Assembly: GCA_963617965.1 (NCBI GenBank)
Contig: CAVEQO010000015.1
Span: forward strand, 1 to 49,390
Direction: 5' to 3'
DNA from: UBA6382 sp963617965
GTDB lineage: Bacteria > Bacteroidota > Bacteroidia > Bacteroidales > Bacteroidaceae
DNA: 49,390 nucleotides
Shown: in pieces, positions 15,924-25,116 of the stretch
Layout: every line of letters begins with the position of its first letter
Position numbering within the stretch: position 1 is the stretch's first letter
The notes under the pieces: model-generated
Database searches by the model: none
What the model was told of the DNA's origin: nothing
What the model saw: the letters and a program-made list of their open reading frames with translations, nothing else
Translations under genes and position numbers: made by a program

Positions 15924-17009
15924 CTAAATGGTATCAAGCATCTTGGCGAAATCGTCAAAAAGGAATTCCGTATCAACAGGACCGCTGCAGGCCTCGGGGT
16001 GAAATTGTACCGAAAACCACGGCTTTGTCGTATGCTTTACGCCTTCATTACTGCCGTCATTCATGTTTTCGAACAGTGGTTTCCAATCGCATGGAAGTGT
16101 CCGGCTGTCTACTGCATACCCGTGGTTTTGGCTTGTCACAAAACAACGGTTGGTTCCTACCATCCTGACCGGTTGGTTATGGCTTCTGTGCCCGTACTTC
16201 AACTTGTATATCGTTGCACCGGCGGCCTTTGAGAGCAGCTGGTTGCCCATACATATGCCCATTATCGGTTTTGCATCAGCATTGCCAAGAAACCTGCGTA
16301 TGTTGTCTACAGTCCTCACACACATATCGGGATCGCCCGGACCGTTGGCCAGAAAAAGCGCATCGCATTCCAGATTGTTGAAATCATAGTCCCACGGAAC
16401 ACGAACCACTTCAAGATTCCTGCGCACAAGGCAACGGATTATGTTGTGTTTAACGCCACAGTCAACCAGCACCACCTTGTGCAGCCCCCCCTCGTTGTAA
16501 CGGACGACCTCCTTGCAACTTACCTTTTCCACATAGTTCACGCCTTCGTATTGGGCTGTCGGAACATTGTCAGGCTCATCGTCAAAAATGATCTTGCCCA
16601 TCATCACTCCGTGTTCACGCAATGTCTTGGTCAACTCACGCGTGTCGATGCCTGTCACTCCGGGTATCTTTTCGCGTTTCAGCCAATCGGCCAAGCTCTC
16701 ATTTGCATTCCAGTGAGAATATTCATCACTGTATTCGCTGACAATGATTGCCTTGGCGTAGATACGGTCACTTTCCATGAATGTGGCAATACCGTTGGAA
16801 TCCATCGAGAACTGCGGCACGCCGTAATTGCCAACCAGAGGATAAGTCATAACCATGAGTTGCCCCGCATAGGAAGGATCTGTAAGGCTTTCCGGATAGC
16901 CCGTCATTGCCGTGTTAAAGACAACCTCACCGGCAACCGGCGTTTCATGGCCAAACGATTTACCTTTAAAGGAAGTACCGTCATCAAGCACGAGTGTAAC
17001 GTTTCGCAT
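15924..17009 (-). CDS. carA: Carbamoyl-phosphate synthase small subunit (glutaminase)
   Basis: CarA hydrolyses glutamine and channels ammonia to CarB. The 361-residue product has the N-terminal CPSase_sm domain (LVLDDGTSFKGKSFG, then VFNTAMTGYPESLTDPSY) and a C-terminal class I glutamine amidotransferase domain. The catalytic Cys is in IMGICMGNQLL near residue 246, and His and Glu are in VQFHPEACSGP near residue 335. Length is normal. It begins 27 nt after the purF-like gene, which implies co-transcription. No leader peptide or binding site was seen between them. Confidence 0.97.
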   Translation of the reverse strand: MRNVTLVLDDGTSFKGKSFGHETPVAGEVVFNTAMTGYPESLTDPSYAGQLMVMTYPLVGNYGVPQFSMDSNGIATFMESDRIYAKAIIVSEYSDEYSHWNANESLADWLKREKIPGVTGIDTRELTKTLREHGVMMGKIIFDDEPDNVPTAQYEGVNYVEKVSCKEVVRYNEGGLHKVVLVDCGVKHNIIRCLVRRNLEVVRVPWDYDFNNLECDALFLANGPGDPDMCVRTVDNIRRFLGNADAKPIMGICMGNQLLSKAAGATIYKLKYGHRSHNQPVRMVGTNRCFVTSQNHGYAVDSRTLPCDWKPLFENMNDGSNEGVKHTTKPWFSVQFHPEACSGPVDTEFLFDDFAKMLDTI

Positions 17010-17036
17010 CGCTATTCAATATGATTTTATTTGTGG

Positions 17037-18914
17037 TCAATAATTATTTTCCATATAGTCTATAAAGGCCTGATTTACCCTTGCGTTGCCTCCCGGTGTC
17101 GGATAATGTCCGCTGAAATACCAGTCACCGGAGTGGCCGGGGCAGGCTTTGTGGAGGTTTTCAATAGTCTGATACACTATCACAACCTCTGCCCGGACAT
17201 TTTCCGAACGGAGCATCTGCGCCATCTTTGCGGAGATTTGTTCCTGGCTGAAAGGCTCATATATCTCACGCACATAATTCACCATTTTCTCCTTCGGCAA
17301 ATTCTGCTGTTTCTTGCATTTTGCATAGACTTCTTCTATAAGCCTTTCGTTACCGCTTTCCTTGAGCATCTCTATCGTAGCCCGGAAAGCAATGAATTCA
17401 TTCATCCGGCTCATGTCTATACCGTAGTAGTCCGGATACCTGACTTGTGGCGAAGAGGAAACAATTACTATTTTCTTGGGTCTCAAGCGGTCAAGTATCA
17501 ATATGATGCTCTCTTTCAGCGTCGTGCCCCTGACTATGGAATCATCGATAATTACCAGATTGTCAACATCGGGAACAAGACTGCCGTAAGTGATGTCGTA
17601 GACGTGGGCCGCAAGTTCGTTCTTTTCGGTTCCTTCTGCAATGAAAGTCCTCAGTTTAATATCTTTCCACGCCACTTTTTCACTGCGCACACGCCGTCTC
17701 AGAATCTTCATGACTTCTTCGGTGGCAGCATTGTCTCCCAACGCTGCTATGTGGTGTGCCTTTTCTTTGTCAAGATATTCGTTGAGGCCCTCTATCATTC
17801 CATAGAAAGCAGCTTCTGCCGTGTTGGGAATAAACGAGAAAACCGTATGCTCAATATCGTTGTCAATGGCTTTAAGTATCGAGTCCACCAGAAAACGGCC
17901 GAGATTCTTCCGTTCCTGATAAATGTCCCTGTCACTGCCCCGGCTGAAATATATGCGTTCAAAAGAACACTGTTTCTTTTCACGCGGCTCAAGAATCTGC
18001 TCTGTCCTCACCTCCCCCCTGCGGTTAACTATCAGAGCCTGTCCCGGAAGCAACTCCTTGACATCGCTACAATCACAAAACAACGTGGTCTGTATTACAG
18101 GACGCTCGGAAGCCACAACTACCTGTTCTTCGTCACAATACCAAAAAGCGGGACGTATCCCCCACGGGTCACGCATGGCAAACATCTCTCCGCTGCCAGT
18201 TGTTCCGCAGATGACAAAGCCTCCGTCCCACAGGCGGGAAGATGACCGCAACACATTGGCAATGTCAATGTTGTCTTCAATATAACGCGTTATCTCCTGT
18301 TCGCACAACCCTTTCTGCTTGCCGTCCTGATAGAGTCGCTGACTTTCCATATCAAGTCTGTGACCAATCTGTTCAAGCAGGATAAAAGTGTCCGAGTACG
18401 CCCGTGGGTGTTGCCCGTCCTTCACTATATGTTCAAAAATTTCCTGAACATTGGTCATGTTGAAATTACCGCACAGGCACAGGTTGCGCGCCTTCCAGTT
18501 GTTGCGGCGCATAAACGGATGGACATAAGAAAGGCCACTCTTGCCGGTAGTACTGTACCGCAGGTGGCCCATATATATCTCGCCGGCAAACGAGCAGCGT
18601 TCTTTGATGTAATTGATGTCAACGCCAGGAAAAGAAAACGAAGTCCCCAATTCCCCATGCAGTTTGGAGAAAATTTCTTTTATTGCCGAAGCCCCCAATG
18701 CCCTTTCCCTAAACATATAGTCACTGCCAGGCATGGCTGTCATCTTCACGCAGGCGACACCGGCCCCCTCCTGCCCCCTGTTGTGCTGCTTTTCCATAAG
18801 CAGATAGAGCTCGTCGAGGCCTTTGGTCCATGTCCCGTATTTTTCCTGAAAATACTCAAGCGGTTTGAGCAGACGTACCATCGCGACTCCACACTCGTGT
18901 TTCAAGGGTTCCAT
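17037..18914 (-). CDS. Amidophosphoribosyltransferase (PurF or PurF-like, long form)
   Basis: This enzyme would move the glutamine amide onto PRPP, the first step of purine synthesis. The start MEPLKHECGVAMV carries a short propeptide before the N-terminal nucleophile Cys. HNRGQEGAG and the Ntn hydrolase fold follow, and then a phosphoribosyltransferase domain with the PRPP loop NLVIIDDSIVRGTTL. At 625 residues it is over 100 longer than E. coli PurF, with extra sequence between and after the domains. The long form standing before carAB is usual in Bacteroidales. Because such genomes may carry another PurF, the exact substrate is not certain and no symbol is given. An in-frame TTG two codons upstream is a less likely start. 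Confidence 0.85.
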   Translation of the reverse strand: MEPLKHECGVAMVRLLKPLEYFQEKYGTWTKGLDELYLLMEKQHNRGQEGAGVACVKMTAMPGSDYMFRERALGASAIKEIFSKLHGELGTSFSFPGVDINYIKERCSFAGEIYMGHLRYSTTGKSGLSYVHPFMRRNNWKARNLCLCGNFNMTNVQEIFEHIVKDGQHPRAYSDTFILLEQIGHRLDMESQRLYQDGKQKGLCEQEITRYIEDNIDIANVLRSSSRLWDGGFVICGTTGSGEMFAMRDPWGIRPAFWYCDEEQVVVASERPVIQTTLFCDCSDVKELLPGQALIVNRRGEVRTEQILEPREKKQCSFERIYFSRGSDRDIYQERKNLGRFLVDSILKAIDNDIEHTVFSFIPNTAEAAFYGMIEGLNEYLDKEKAHHIAALGDNAATEEVMKILRRRVRSEKVAWKDIKLRTFIAEGTEKNELAAHVYDITYGSLVPDVDNLVIIDDSIVRGTTLKESIILILDRLRPKKIVIVSSSPQVRYPDYYGIDMSRMNEFIAFRATIEMLKESGNERLIEEVYAKCKKQQNLPKEKMVNYVREIYEPFSQEQISAKMAQMLRSENVRAEVVIVYQTIENLHKACPGHSGDWYFSGHYPTPGGNARVNQAFIDYMENNY

Positions 18915-18955
18915 AGGCAATAATCTTACATCAACTCTTTAACTGGAAATTTCTG

Positions 18956-18963
18956 CAAAAGTA
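18956..18963 (-). promoter_or_regulatory. -7 box of the purF-like - carAB operon
   Basis: The minus strand reads TACTTTTG (TAnnTTTG), 41 nt before the start codon. A 15-nt palindrome (19006-19020) lies roughly 55-70 nt upstream of the likely transcription start. Confidence 0.6.
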
Positions 18964-19005
18964 CGAAGTTTCTCCAAAACATTATAAAAAAGCGGTTGCC
19001 AATTT

Positions 19006-19020
19006 AAGTTTGTCAAACTT
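19006..19020. repeat. Palindrome upstream of the purF-like promoter
   Basis: AAGTTTG-T-CAAACTT is a perfect inverted repeat of 7-nt arms, followed by T on the plus strand. It might be an operator for the operon below or a weak plus-strand terminator. Nothing in the sequence decides between these. Confidence 0.35.
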
Positions 19021-19086
19021 TTTTTGACTTACAGTGCAATTTTTATATTTTTCAATATGTCTGCGTCAAGCAGGTGCATGTATGCC

Positions 19087-19120
19087 AAAAGCCCCCGCCC
19101 CTTTCAGGACGAGAGCTTTT
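19087..19120 (-). terminator. Terminator of the purB - rsuA-like - asnS operon
   Basis: On the minus strand a 14-bp stem (three G-U pairs among G-C and A-U pairs) closes a 6-nt loop. The stem ends in a TTTT run, and the hairpin starts 13 nt after the asnS stop codon. Confidence 0.75.
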
Positions 19121-19132
19121 GTATTTGCCCAA

Positions 19133-20554
19133 TCAAAAATCCGCCGACTTGGGAGTACGGGGGAAAGGAATGACGTCACGGATGTTCTGCATGCCTGTAA
19201 CAAACAAAATCAGTCGTTCGAAACCCAATCCGAAACCGCCATGGGGACAGGTGCCGAAACGACGGGTGTCAAGATACCACCACATATCTTTCATCGGAAT
19301 ATTGCGTTCATTGATTTCATTCATCAGCTTGTCATAGTTTTCTTCCCTGATGGAACCTCCTATGATTTCTCCGATTTGAGGGAACAATACATCGGTACCC
19401 TGAACGGTCTGCTCCATCTTCCTTCCGCCAATCTCAGGAATCTCTTCATCAATTTTCATGTAGAAAGCCTTGATTTTCTTAGGGTATTTGGTCATTATCA
19501 CCGGTTTCCTGAAATATTCTTCCACCAGATAACGCTCATGTTCAGAAGCGAGGTCTTCTCCCCAATCACACGGGAACTCAAATTTCTTCCCTTTTCTGAC
19601 AGCCTCTTGCAGAATCTCTATGCCCTCGGTATAGGACAAACGTACGAAATCCGTGCCAACCACACCATTCAGACGGTCTAACAGGCTTTTGTCAATCATT
19701 TTGTTCAGAAATTCCAGGTCGTCCTTGCAGTTGTCCAAAGCCCATTGGACGCAGTATTTGATGAAATCTTCCTCCAAATCCATCAGGTCGTCAAGATCTA
19801 TGAACGCCACTTCCGGCTCTATCATCCAGAATTCCGCAAGATGTCGTGGCGTATTGCTGTTCTCCGCCCTGAACGTTGGGCCAAAAGTATATATCGCGCC
19901 CAAGGCTGTAGCACCGAGTTCTCCCTCAAGCTGTCCGGAAACCGTCAACGATGTCTGCTTTCCGAAGAAATCATCACTGTAGTCAATCTTGCCGTCTTCG
20001 TTTTTCTTTATGTCATACAGGTTCTTGGTGGTAACCTGGAACATCTGACCTGCACCCTCACAGTCACTTGCCGTAATCAACGGTGTGTGGAAATAGACAT
20101 AGCCGTGTTTGTGGAAGTAGGTGTGTATCGCCATTGCCATATTGTGACGGATACGCATCACAGCGCCAAAAGTATTCGTGCGCAAGCGCATATGCGCATG
20201 CTGGCGCATATACTCAAACGTCTGTCCTTTTTTCTGCATCGGGAAATCAGCGTCGCAAGTACCAAGCACCTCTATGGCTTCAGCCTGAATTTCCGTAGCT
20301 TGCCCCGCGCCTATACTCTTGACAAGAAAGCCGCTGCAGGACAGGCAGGCTCCGGTTGTTATGTTCTTGAGGGTTTCCTCGTCAAACTTGTCTACATCAG
20401 CGACAATCTGGATGTTCTTTATTGTAGAGCCGTCGTTCAGGGCTATAAAGTTGACGGACTTGCTGCCACGTTTTGTGCGCACCCAGCCCATAACCGTTAC
20501 TTTAGACCCATAGTCCGTTGACTGCAAGGCATCTATTATCTTTGTTCGTTTCAT
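19133..20554 (-). CDS. asnS: Asparaginyl-tRNA synthetase
   Basis: AsnRS is a class II synthetase that charges tRNA-Asn. The 473-residue protein has an N-terminal OB-fold anticodon-binding domain (residues ~17-105, VTVMGWVRTKRGSKSVNFIA). The catalytic core shows motif 2 (FRAENSNTPRHLAEFWMIEP) and motif 3 (GGFGLGFERLI). The Asn-type specificity is inferred from the overall match to AsnRS rather than AspRS. It is third in the operon after purB and the pseudouridine synthase (76-nt gap) and is closed by a strong terminator. Length is normal for the family. Confidence 0.96.
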   Translation of the reverse strand: MKRTKIIDALQSTDYGSKVTVMGWVRTKRGSKSVNFIALNDGSTIKNIQIVADVDKFDEETLKNITTGACLSCSGFLVKSIGAGQATEIQAEAIEVLGTCDADFPMQKKGQTFEYMRQHAHMRLRTNTFGAVMRIRHNMAMAIHTYFHKHGYVYFHTPLITASDCEGAGQMFQVTTKNLYDIKKNEDGKIDYSDDFFGKQTSLTVSGQLEGELGATALGAIYTFGPTFRAENSNTPRHLAEFWMIEPEVAFIDLDDLMDLEEDFIKYCVQWALDNCKDDLEFLNKMIDKSLLDRLNGVVGTDFVRLSYTEGIEILQEAVRKGKKFEFPCDWGEDLASEHERYLVEEYFRKPVIMTKYPKKIKAFYMKIDEEIPEIGGRKMEQTVQGTDVLFPQIGEIIGGSIREENYDKLMNEINERNIPMKDMWWYLDTRRFGTCPHGGFGLGFERLILFVTGMQNIRDVIPFPRTPKSADF

Positions 20555-20630
20555 CTTGTTTTAAACTTTAACCGTTCTCCGTTTCTCGCTGAATCACTGG
20601 AGATATCATTCTTTCCGGCATTTGCGGCAA

Positions 20631-21872
20631 TTATTCATAAGATCCCATGCGGAGTATGTTCACTTCCGCCTCTTCAAGGAAACGCCAGTGGCCACGGCGC
20701 AGGTTCTTCTTGGTAAGCCCGGCAAAATAGACACGGTCCAACTTGACGATCCTGTACCCCAGACTCTCAAAAATACGGCGTACAACACGATTTTTGCCGC
20801 TATGGATCTCTATCCCTATCTGCTTGCGATCCGCCTCGCTTACATACTCTATGCGGTCTGCATGGACTTCTCCGTCTTCAAGCATTACGCCTTTGAGTAT
20901 TTTCTGCATACTGGCGAAACTGACAGGCTTGTTGCAATAGACATGATATATTTTCTTCTTTGCAAATTTCGGATGCATCATCTTGGCGGCCATCTCGCCA
21001 TCGTTCGTCAGAAGCAGCACACCTGTGGTGTTGCGGTCAAGCCTGCCAACAGGATAAATCCGCTCTGGACAGGCATCCTTTACAAGATCCATGACCGTTT
21101 TGCGTCCTTCCGGATCATCGACCGTGGTCACGTAGTCCTTAGGCTTGTTAAGAAGGACATACACCTTGTCCTCAAGGCTGACAGCCTTGCCGTTGAAGCA
21201 CACGCTGTCGGTGCGGAGAACCTTGTGTCCCATTTCCGTAACAACCTCTCCGTTCACGGTTACCTTTCCGTTGGTTATATGCAAATCTGCCTCACGGCGC
21301 GAGCAGACCCCGGCATTGGACAGATAGCGGTTAAGTCTTATCGGTGCATTGGGATCAACATTTTCCTCTTTGTACCGCAGTACTTTCTGCACATTGCATT
21401 TTGCACTTGCGTCATAATCAGCGCTGCGTTGCCGCATGGGGCGGTCTTGCCAATCCTGACGGTTGTCCCTGTGTTCCTCGCCGTGCCAAAAGCCCGACCT
21501 CTGGTAGCCCGTACGCTGAAACCTGCCCTGCGGTCTGTAGCCGCCGTTGCCATGTCCATAGAAACGTTGATCGCCTCTGCCGTAGTTCCTTCCGCGTTGC
21601 ATACCGTCACCGTCAGGATATGTCCTGTAGCGGTTGTCATCCTGCGCCTGTCTTTCTTCGCCGGGAGCATTCACTGCCCCGTTGTATTGCGGACGAAACG
21701 AATAGCCGCTTCTGCCGTATGGTTTGCGATAGCCGCTGTGATACTCAGAATTGTGTGTGCGGCGCACTACCTTCTCTCCGTAAGGTATCCTCTGCCTGTG
21801 AGGTCTGCCGAAAACAGCGTTAGACGCATGTCCCGGATCGTCTTGACTGATCTTCTCGTTCTCGTTTTCCAT
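20631..21872 (-). CDS. RsuA/RluB-family rRNA pseudouridine synthase with a long disordered N-terminus
   Basis: The enzyme isomerises a uridine in rRNA. From about residue 170 there is an S4 RNA-binding domain (IRLNRYLSNAGVCSRREAD). It is followed by the catalytic domain with the Asp-bearing motif YPVGRLDRNTTGVLLLTND and the C-terminal signature GKNRVVRRIFESLGY. Residues 1-165 are low-complexity, rich in Arg, Gly, Tyr, Gln and Asn with GYR/GR repeats, and are probably disordered and RNA-binding. The chosen start MENENEKIS follows an A-rich tract; an upstream in-frame start would add only seven residues. It sits 45 nt after purB. RluB (23S) is the likeliest role, but RluF- or RsuA-like targets cannot be excluded. 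Confidence 0.88.
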   Translation of the reverse strand: MENENEKISQDDPGHASNAVFGRPHRQRIPYGEKVVRRTHNSEYHSGYRKPYGRSGYSFRPQYNGAVNAPGEERQAQDDNRYRTYPDGDGMQRGRNYGRGDQRFYGHGNGGYRPQGRFQRTGYQRSGFWHGEEHRDNRQDWQDRPMRQRSADYDASAKCNVQKVLRYKEENVDPNAPIRLNRYLSNAGVCSRREADLHITNGKVTVNGEVVTEMGHKVLRTDSVCFNGKAVSLEDKVYVLLNKPKDYVTTVDDPEGRKTVMDLVKDACPERIYPVGRLDRNTTGVLLLTNDGEMAAKMMHPKFAKKKIYHVYCNKPVSFASMQKILKGVMLEDGEVHADRIEYVSEADRKQIGIEIHSGKNRVVRRIFESLGYRIVKLDRVYFAGLTKKNLRRGHWRFLEEAEVNILRMGSYE

Positions 21873-21917
21873 TTGTTTGTTTTTTCGCCTCACGGCGATA
21901 TTAATTAAGTTTGCTGA

Positions 21918-23264
21918 TTAAATTCCCGTGTAATTATGCGGCGTGATTTGCATCAACTCTGCTTTCACCTCATCACTGACATCAAGACTGCGGATAAAGT
22001 CGTGTATGCTTGCCTCCGTTATTGCCTCGTTTGTACGCGTAAGGGCTTTGAGAGCTTCATAAGGATGCGGGTATGACTCACGTCTCAAAATGGTCTGGAT
22101 AGCTTCTGCAACCACAGCCCACTGACCGTCAAGATCTGCCTTGATGCTTTCCTCGTGCAGAAGGAGTTTGCCCAATCCCTTGAGAGTACTGGCAATGGAA
22201 ATCATCATGTGGCCGATTGGCACTCCGATATTGCGCAGAACCGTGGAATCCGTCAAATCCCGTTGCAGTCTGCTTATGGGCAACTTTGCACTCAGGTGTT
22301 GAAGGATGGCGTTGGCAATACCGAGGTTCCCTTCCGAATTTTCAAAATCTATGGGATTGACCTTATGGGGCATCGCACTTGAGCCGACTTCACCCTCCTT
22401 GATTTTCTGCTTGAAGTAATTCATTGATATATACTGCCAGAAATCGCGGTCAAGGTCGATGATAATGGTATTGATGCGCTTCAGCGCATCAAAAATCTCT
22501 CCCAATCCGTCGTAATTGCTTATCTGCGTGGTGTACTGTTCTCTTTCAAGACCCAAATGGCGGGCAACGAAGTCGTTGGCTATATTCTTCCAGTCATAGG
22601 AAGGATATGCCACATGATGAGCGTTGAGATTTCCCGTTGCACCCCCGAATTTTGCAGGATAGCGCAGTTTTTTCAAGTTGTTGAACTGGCACTCAAGCCT
22701 GTAGCTGAACACCTTGATTTCTTTTCCCAAACGCGTGGGACTTGCCGGCTGTCCGTGGGTCTTCGCAAGCATCGGTATGTCTTTCCACTTCTGGGCACAC
22801 GAGTTCAGCTGGTCTATCAGTTCCTGCAATGCCGGAAAATAAACGACAGACAGACAGTCCTTGAGCATCAGAGGGAAAGACGTGTTGTTGATATCCTGCG
22901 ATGTAAGTCCAAAATGAACAAACTCCTTGAAACGCTCCAGATTCCCTATTTCGTCGAACTTCCGCTTTATGAAGTATTCAACTGCCTTCACATCGTGGTT
23001 TGTGACTTTTTCTATGTCCTTCACCGTCTGTGCATCGGCTTGTGAGAACCCTTCGTAAATGCTGCGCAATGCCGGAAAGAGCGTGTGGTCAAAAGCCGCA
23101 AGTTGGGGCAAGGGCAATTCACAAAGCATTATGAAATATTCTATTTCAACCCTTACACGGTATTTGATCAGAGCGTATTCCGAAAAATATCCGGACAGGC
23201 ACTCTGTCTTGCCGTGGTAACGACCGTCAATCGGGGTCACTGCTGTCAACGCATTGAATTCCAT
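21918..23264 (-). CDS. purB: Adenylosuccinate lyase
   Basis: PurB cleaves fumarate from SAICAR and from adenylosuccinate in purine synthesis. The 448-residue product shows the fumarase/aspartase superfamily signature GSSAMPHKVNPIDFENSEGN near residue 294, with the flexible catalytic loop. Conserved TSQDINNTSFPL (near residue 120) and KTHGQPASPT (near residue 165) are also present. It resembles the E. coli-type PurB. It is first gene of the purB - pseudouridine synthase - asnS operon. A clear -7 box (TAACTTTG, minus strand) lies 30 nt upstream. Confidence 0.97.
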   Translation of the reverse strand: MEFNALTAVTPIDGRYHGKTECLSGYFSEYALIKYRVRVEIEYFIMLCELPLPQLAAFDHTLFPALRSIYEGFSQADAQTVKDIEKVTNHDVKAVEYFIKRKFDEIGNLERFKEFVHFGLTSQDINNTSFPLMLKDCLSVVYFPALQELIDQLNSCAQKWKDIPMLAKTHGQPASPTRLGKEIKVFSYRLECQFNNLKKLRYPAKFGGATGNLNAHHVAYPSYDWKNIANDFVARHLGLEREQYTTQISNYDGLGEIFDALKRINTIIIDLDRDFWQYISMNYFKQKIKEGEVGSSAMPHKVNPIDFENSEGNLGIANAILQHLSAKLPISRLQRDLTDSTVLRNIGVPIGHMMISIASTLKGLGKLLLHEESIKADLDGQWAVVAEAIQTILRRESYPHPYEALKALTRTNEAITEASIHDFIRSLDVSDEVKAELMQITPHNYTGI

Positions 23265-23293
23265 TGTTTTTTGTTTTTTTGAGAAAACCCGCG

Positions 23294-23301
23294 CAAAGTT
23301 A
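23294..23301 (-). promoter_or_regulatory. -7 box of the purB operon
   Basis: The minus strand reads TAACTTTG (TAnnTTTG) 30 nt before the purB ATG. The -33 element is not at the canonical distance. Confidence 0.6.
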
Positions 23302-23485
23302 CGGACTTTTGTACAAACAGATACGGACTCTCTCTATTTTGTTCTGCATTCAGACCGGCACCGCTTTTGCGTATCCAGCGCAATTTCGCCAATATGAAAC
23401 GGTCATGCGGAAACACACGTACAGTTTGGCACTATGCACAGCGAAGCCGGGATACCGGACTTTGCCGCTCCTGTATATCTGTTTG

Positions 23486-25099
23486 TTATTCCCACTCTAT
23501 TGTTGAAGGCGGTTTTGAAGAAATGTCATAGCATACACGGTTTACACCCTTGACATGGTTTATTATGTCATTGCTGACTTTTGCCATAAAGTCATACGGC
23601 AAATGAGCCCAGTCTGCGGTCATGGCATCGGTGGAGGTCACCGCACGCAGAGCCACGGGGTGTTCATATGTGCGTTCGTCTCCCATCACGCCCACGGAAC
23701 GCACGGTAGAGAGCAGCACCGTACCGGCCTGCCATATCTGGTCATAGAGGCTGACCTCAATCTCTCCGTTTTTGTCCATGTCAGCAGGCACACCCGCCGC
23801 AAGAACCTTGCGCGCCTCCTCTCCCTTGAGCCTAACCTTGTAGTTGCGGAGACTGCGTATGTAAATATCATCTGCATCTTGCAGGATGCGTACCTTCTCC
23901 CGTGTGATGTCCCCCAGAATACGAACGGCCAGACCCGGACCCGGAAACGGGTGGCGGGTTATCAGATGCTCGGGCATTCCCAACTGACGCCCTACACGAC
24001 GGACTTCGTCCTTGAACAGCCATTTCAGGGGTTCGCAGAGCGAGAGGTGCATTTCCTTCGGCAGTCCTCCCACATTGTGATGGCTTTTTATCACTTTGCC
24101 GGTGATATTAAGGCTTTCTATCCTGTCTGGATAGATTGTACCCTGAGCAAGCCAGCGGGCATCTGTAATCTTTCTGGCTTCGGCATTGAACACCTCCACG
24201 AAATCACGGCCTATTATCTTGCGCTTCTGCTCCGGATCACAAATTCCTTTCAGGTCGGAAAGAAATTTGTCGCTGGCATCTACCCCGGTCACATCCAGCC
24301 CGAGGCACTCATAGTCATGCATCACGTCCGAAAACTCATTCTTGCGGAGCATGCCATGGTCAACGAATATGCATTTCAGCCTGTTGCCAATGGCTTTGTT
24401 GAGCAATACGGCACAAACGGACGAGTCAACACCGCCTGAAAGCCCCAGAATGACCCTGTCGTTGCCAACCTGAGCCCTGATTTCCTGTATCGTGGTTTCA
24501 ACAAACGATGCGGGACTCCAGTTCTGGTCGCTGCCGCAAATATCTACCACAAAATTCTTGAGCAGGAGACTGCCCTGAACGGAGTGGAACACTTCCGGGT
24601 GAAACTGCACACCCCACACTTTTTCATTGTCTGCCTGATAGGCGGCATACTTCACCTTGTCTGTCGAGGCAATGCCGCGCCACCCTTTCGGAATCGCCGT
24701 AATGGTGTCGCCATGACTCATCCACACCTGCGAATTGTCTGCAAAACCTCTGAACAGAGGATTTGTCTTCTCAAACTTGCAAAGGTTCGCCCTTCCGTAT
24801 TCACGGCTGCCGGCAGCCTCCACCTTGCCACCGTTTGTATGACTCATGTATTGGGCTCCGTAGCAAATGCCCAAAACAGGCAGACGGCCATATATTTTGC
24901 CAAGATCAACCCTGAAGGCTTGCGGGTCATACACACTGTACGGTGATCCGCTCAATATAACCCCTATGACCGATTTGTCACCGTACGGGAATTTGTCATA
25001 CGGCAATATTTCGCAGAAGGTGTTGAGTTCACGGACTCTTCGCCCTATCAGTTGGGTCGTCTGGCTTCCGAAATCAAGTATTATTATTTTCTGTTGCAT
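23486..25099 (-). CDS. guaA: GMP synthase (glutamine-hydrolysing)
   Basis: GuaA converts XMP to GMP using ATP and glutamine. The 537-residue protein begins with a class I amidotransferase domain (IIILDFGSQTTQLIGRRVRE, catalytic Cys in GICYGAQYM near residue 79). A PP-loop ATP pyrophosphatase domain follows (LGLSGGVDSSVCAVLL near residue 228) and then the C-terminal dimerisation domain (RHPFPGPGLAVRI). The ATG chosen is directly before QQKIIILDFG; a TTG seven codons earlier is in frame but unlikely. It lies 17 nt after a small exported protein gene and is probably co-transcribed with it. Confidence 0.96.
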   Translation of the reverse strand: MQQKIIILDFGSQTTQLIGRRVRELNTFCEILPYDKFPYGDKSVIGVILSGSPYSVYDPQAFRVDLGKIYGRLPVLGICYGAQYMSHTNGGKVEAAGSREYGRANLCKFEKTNPLFRGFADNSQVWMSHGDTITAIPKGWRGIASTDKVKYAAYQADNEKVWGVQFHPEVFHSVQGSLLLKNFVVDICGSDQNWSPASFVETTIQEIRAQVGNDRVILGLSGGVDSSVCAVLLNKAIGNRLKCIFVDHGMLRKNEFSDVMHDYECLGLDVTGVDASDKFLSDLKGICDPEQKRKIIGRDFVEVFNAEARKITDARWLAQGTIYPDRIESLNITGKVIKSHHNVGGLPKEMHLSLCEPLKWLFKDEVRRVGRQLGMPEHLITRHPFPGPGLAVRILGDITREKVRILQDADDIYIRSLRNYKVRLKGEEARKVLAAGVPADMDKNGEIEVSLYDQIWQAGTVLLSTVRSVGVMGDERTYEHPVALRAVTSTDAMTADWAHLPYDFMAKVSNDIINHVKGVNRVCYDISSKPPSTIEWE

Positions 25100-25116
25100 A
25101 CAGGGAAAATTGTATA

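Noticed and set aside
14636..16168. Plus-strand frame of 510 codons opposite carB and carA
   Set aside because: Antisense shadow spanning two real genes and their gap; no domain.
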